From: Argyresthia goedartella
Lineage: Eukaryota > Arthropoda > Insecta > Lepidoptera > Argyresthiidae
Direction: 5' to 3'
Length of the DNA stretch: 64,000 nucleotides
NCBI GenBank assembly: GCA_949825045.1
Contig: OX463807.1
Location: 40,568,749-40,632,748, forward strand
This document shows positions 61,002 through 64,000 of this stretch, piece after piece. Position numbers and translations under genes: made by a program. Position 1 is the stretch's first letter, and each line of letters starts with the position of its first letter. The notes under the pieces are model-generated. The model was not told the DNA's origin. It worked only from the letters and a program-made list of their open reading frames with translations, and did not search any database.

Positions 61002-62635
61002 GAAGTAACTTCATAAATTCAATTTTGGTGCGAAAGTGAAAAACAGATTGTGTGGAATGATATTATAACTTCGGGAGACTTTTCTAAGGAGCAAATAACG
61101 CAGTAATTTTGTACAATCACAGTATGGGAATGACAAAGGAATTAATTATGCTTATGAGACTTGTGTCACAGAATACCTTTGGGTGTGGTGTAAAATTCGC
61201 AGATATCTCCCCTCCCCACCTCCTTAAGCGGTTCTTTCACTTTTTTGGGAAAATTATAATAGAAAGGTAGGATAAAAGTGTCAAAGCAAAAATAGTAAGA
61301 AGAAAGTTCCTATGATTGTTGTATATCTCTTTTGTGAAGTCAATAGTTTTAACGTACGAGAGCCGTGATGTTTACTTAAACATGTCTTGTGACCGTTAAA
61401 TGAAAGGGAGTCCCCGTACGTTCACTGTACGGGGACTCCCCCTAAGTAAGCTAAGGGGTCTAACGCACATGTCGACGTTTACGTTGGGGCATTGCAGTCG
61501 TACATGTGTATGGACGACTACTTCAGCTTTGATAGAGGCGTGATACCTAGCGATACACAATTCTGAATGGCTGAATATCAGTGTTTCATATTTCAAAAGT
61601 TTCAGAAACCTATAAGAATTGCACAATTCTGAAAATAATATCGTAAAACTCCTGGGAGAGAAGTGGTCGTAAAATGGCAGATTTTTATATTATAGGCTAT
61701 ATATATATAATATATATATAGACTATTTTGAACGTGCAAGCTTGCCTGAATCTGATTGACGTTTTTGTGTAATACGTTCCTGGAATAATAAAGCATCTAT
61801 TAATTATAAATTTTTGTAATGGTTGACATTTTAAGAAAATTTATATATGTCTACCTGTAACGGTTCTATATCCAGATCCAACCCTGTTACAGACGGACGG
61901 AAGGATGGACAGGGTCTCTTTGTTCATGAGTGCTGATGGCATCATTTTAGTATGGAACCCTAAAAATTACACAAGAAAGTTCTGTAGTAGAATAAAACTG
62001 GCTGCAATCATTAAACCACCCAAACTAAGCCACCCCAATTTAAGTAAAAACAGGAAAATAGTATAAAATGTTAAATATTAAAGGGAAATAAAGATTTACT
62101 AAAAACCGACCTTTTTGCAATTTGTAACTTTTATATTTTTATATTCTAATATTAGAATCTAGAGCCACCAACATATATGTTGAAAATAGTCATGGATCTC
62201 TGGATTACGAAGGATTACTAATTCTAATCTGCATTGTGTGGGTGAGCACCCTATGATACTACCTAGTTTATGTATGTATTGAATGTAAGGAACGAAGTAA
62301 TATTTGCTCACCTACTAATTAGTGGCGTTGTGACGAGCCACTTGTGTTTTTACAACGTCATTGGATCGTCTTCATGTTTTAGTATTAAAGGTAACATTTT
62401 CGGTCACCACAAATAGTTAGACAAAATTTTACGTTTCTACTGTTCTCTGTTGGTCTTTTGCTAGAGGAGAATCGCCGTCAAGCAAAATTCAACCTTACTA
62501 CATTCTATTACGGTTATCCTATTTCCCAGAAATCTTTACTTTGGATTGTATCAAAAGATATTCCACGGGGCACTCGCCGCATCGATACTCGAGGCCCCGC
62601 TCGGACAGTATCGGACAAGCAGTACTTAAGATAAA
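61002..62635. other. No gene recognised; foldback and (TA)n tract
   Basis: The 14-bp hairpin at 61406-61440 is listed separately. TA repeats lie at 61684-61722. Near 61870-61975 the minus strand resembles the (GTCY)n repeat family (GTCCATCCTTCCGTCCGTCT next to AGGGTTCCATACT), a likely eroded copy. Confidence 0.5.
61406..61440. repeat. Perfect 14-bp inverted repeat, 7-nt loop
   Basis: GGGAGTCCCCGTAC (61406-61419) and GTACGGGGACTCCC (61427-61440) are exact complements; the loop is GTTCACT. The arms are GC-rich within AT-rich DNA. Confidence 0.9.
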
Positions 62636-63655
62636 ATGTGTTGCTCGTTGATTCACTTACGTATGTAGCTAAGATATGTTGATTGTTGGTTCACTTACCT
62701 ATGTAGCTAAGATATGTAGATTGTTGTTTCACTTACCTATGTAGCTAAGATATGTAGATTGTTGTTTCCCTTACCTATGTAGCTAAGATATGTAGATTGT
62801 TGTTTCACTTACCTATGTAGCTAAGATATGTAGATTGTTGTTTCACTTACCTATGTAGCTAAGATATGTAGATTGTTGTTTCACTTACCTATGTAGCTAA
62901 GATATGTAGATTGTTGTTTCACTTACCTATGTAGCTAAGATATGTAGATTGTTGGTTCAGTTACCTATGTAGGTAAGATATGTAAATTGTTGTTTCACTT
63001 ACCGATGTAGCTAAGATATGTTGATTGTTGGTTCACTTACCTATGTAGGTAAGATATGTAGATTGTTGTTTCACTTACCTATGTAGCTTAGATATGTAGA
63101 TTGTTGTTTCACTTACCGATGTAGCTAAGATATGTAGATTGTTGTTTCACTTACCTATGTAGCTAAGATATGTAGATTGTTGGTTCACTTACCTATGTAG
63201 GTAAGATATGTAAATTGTTGTTTCACTTACCGATGTAGCTAAGATATGTTGATTGTTGGTCCACTTACCTATGTAGGTAAGATATGTAGATTGTTGTTTC
63301 ACTTACCTATGTAGCTAAGATATGTAGATTGTTGGTTCACTTACCTATGTAGGTAAGATATGTAAATTGTTGTTTCACTTACTGATGTAGCTAAGATATG
63401 TTGATTGTTGGTTCACTTACCTATGTAGGTAAGATATGTAGATTGTTGTTTCACTTACCTATGTAGCTAAGATATGTAGATTGTTGTTTCACTTACCTAT
63501 GTAGCTAAGATATGTAGATAGTTGGTTCACTTACGTATGTAGCTAAGAAATATAGATTTTTGGTTCACTTACCTATGTAGGTAAGATATGTAGATTGTTG
63601 GTTCACTTACCTTTTTAGGTAAGATATATAGATTGTTGGTTCCCTTACCTATTGC
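62636..63655. repeat. 38-bp satellite array, about 27 copies, with higher-order pattern
   Basis: The basic unit is 38 bp (ATGTAGCTAAGATATGTAGA then TTGTTGTTTCACTTACCT). Variant units carry TAGGTAAG, ACCGATG, ATGTTGATTG or TGTAAATTG. The combination TGTAAATTG...ACC(or T)GATG...ATGTTGATTG recurs at 62981, 63209 and 63361, spacings of 228 and 152 bp, that is 6 and 4 units. In variant units CTTACCTA and TAGGTAAG are exact complements around TG, giving a small hairpin in each. Confidence 0.95.
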
Positions 63656-64000
63656 AGCGTGAACTAGCAGACGTCGTTTTAAGACTCCTTTGTTATGTTA
63701 ATTTTTATTTCGATTTTATTGTGATACAGGCTGGTTGATGTTTTATAAGTTTATGCGAAATTGAAAGTTCGAATTATTCTATATTCTTATTGGTAGTTGT
63801 CGGTTTTGGCAGGACTGAAAAAAAAACATTTTCATTGAGCTGTTGGAGTCATAAGCATTTTGGTGCACATTTTTCTCGTTTGACCAGTTTTGTTCGTGTT
63901 GTGAGTGGTGGTTTAATGTGTTTTGGGCAGCCTTGATGCAAAAAGAATTGTTCTTGGGCAAGAATTGATTTCGGCCTAAAATATTGCTGGCGTTTTCCTG
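63656..64000. other. No gene recognised at right edge
   Basis: AT-rich sequence after the satellite. The small minus-strand frame at 63779-63961 has no recognisable motif. Confidence 0.5.

Noticed and set aside
62636..63655. CRISPR-like array of regularly spaced repeats
   Set aside because: The repeats abut each other with a 38-bp period and no unique spacers, and the genome is eukaryotic. It is a satellite.
1..64000. Bacterial or viral genomic island
   Set aside because: No operons, ribosome-binding sites or prokaryotic genes. All recognised ORFs are eukaryotic retroelement genes.

Overview
The window looks like eukaryotic, AT-rich, repeat-dominated DNA from an insect genome, most likely a moth or butterfly (Lepidoptera). 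The inference rests on the repeats. There are several CR1/Jockey-type LINEs, a BEL/Pao element, a Ty3/gypsy element, a DIRS element, tRNA-headed SINEs with (ATT)n tails, dispersed repeats carrying a (GTCY)n tract, and a Helitron 3' end of the type common in Lepidoptera (hairpin ACCCGC...GCGGGT followed by CTAG). I found no convincing host gene. Essentially every protein-coding signal belongs to a mobile element, so this is probably intergenic or intronic heterochromatin-like DNA.

Layout. About 430-5700 (minus) is a decayed BEL/Pao retrotransposon with gag, protease and RT in one frame broken by in-frame stops. A 5'-truncated LINE (1648-2652, plus) sits inside its protease domain. 6.5-9.0 kb holds a degenerate CR1-like LINE (family A, copy 1) and a small LINE scrap. 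9.5-18.9 kb is mostly non-coding, with tandem repeats, a 257-bp TA-flanked MITE, a SINE, two (GTCY)n repeats, a PIF/Harbinger-like transposase scrap and a (TAGGG)n tract running into a Helitron terminus. 18.9-20.1 kb is a LINE relic (A2) split by another LINE 3' end. 21.2-25.8 kb is a nearly intact two-ORF LINE (B) ending in poly(A).

The centrepiece is 26.5-43.3 kb. One CR1-like LINE (C: PHD finger and SGNH-esterase-like ORF1; EN+RT ORF2) was invaded twice. An apparently intact 6.4-kb gypsy element (29289-35701; LTRs of 692 bp that read the same, ACAT target duplication, gag/pol joined by an A AAA AAC slip site) lies in its endonuclease. A 5-kb DIRS-type tyrosine-recombinase retrotransposon (about 37470-42532) lies in its RT C-terminal region. 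The DIRS element keeps its inverted terminal repeats, its internal complementary region and nearly open gag, RT/RNase H and recombinase genes, plus a possible intron in gag.

45.8-54.5 kb holds a SINE and a LINE encoding a restriction-like endonuclease (46.8-51.1 kb, minus), itself split by a 5'-truncated family-A LINE (A3). It also holds a perfect 37-bp hairpin, a second RLE-LINE 3' scrap and another family-A scrap (A4). 54.5-64 kb is non-coding, with SINEs, a decayed MITE copy, hairpins and about 27 copies of a 38-bp satellite with higher-order structure (62.64-63.65 kb).

The genes do not form a host pathway. They are successive layers of self-mobilising elements. By nesting and integrity, the gypsy element is the youngest layer, and DIRS, LINE B and LINE A3 look fairly young. 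BEL, LINE A1/A2/A4 and the RLE LINE are dead relics.
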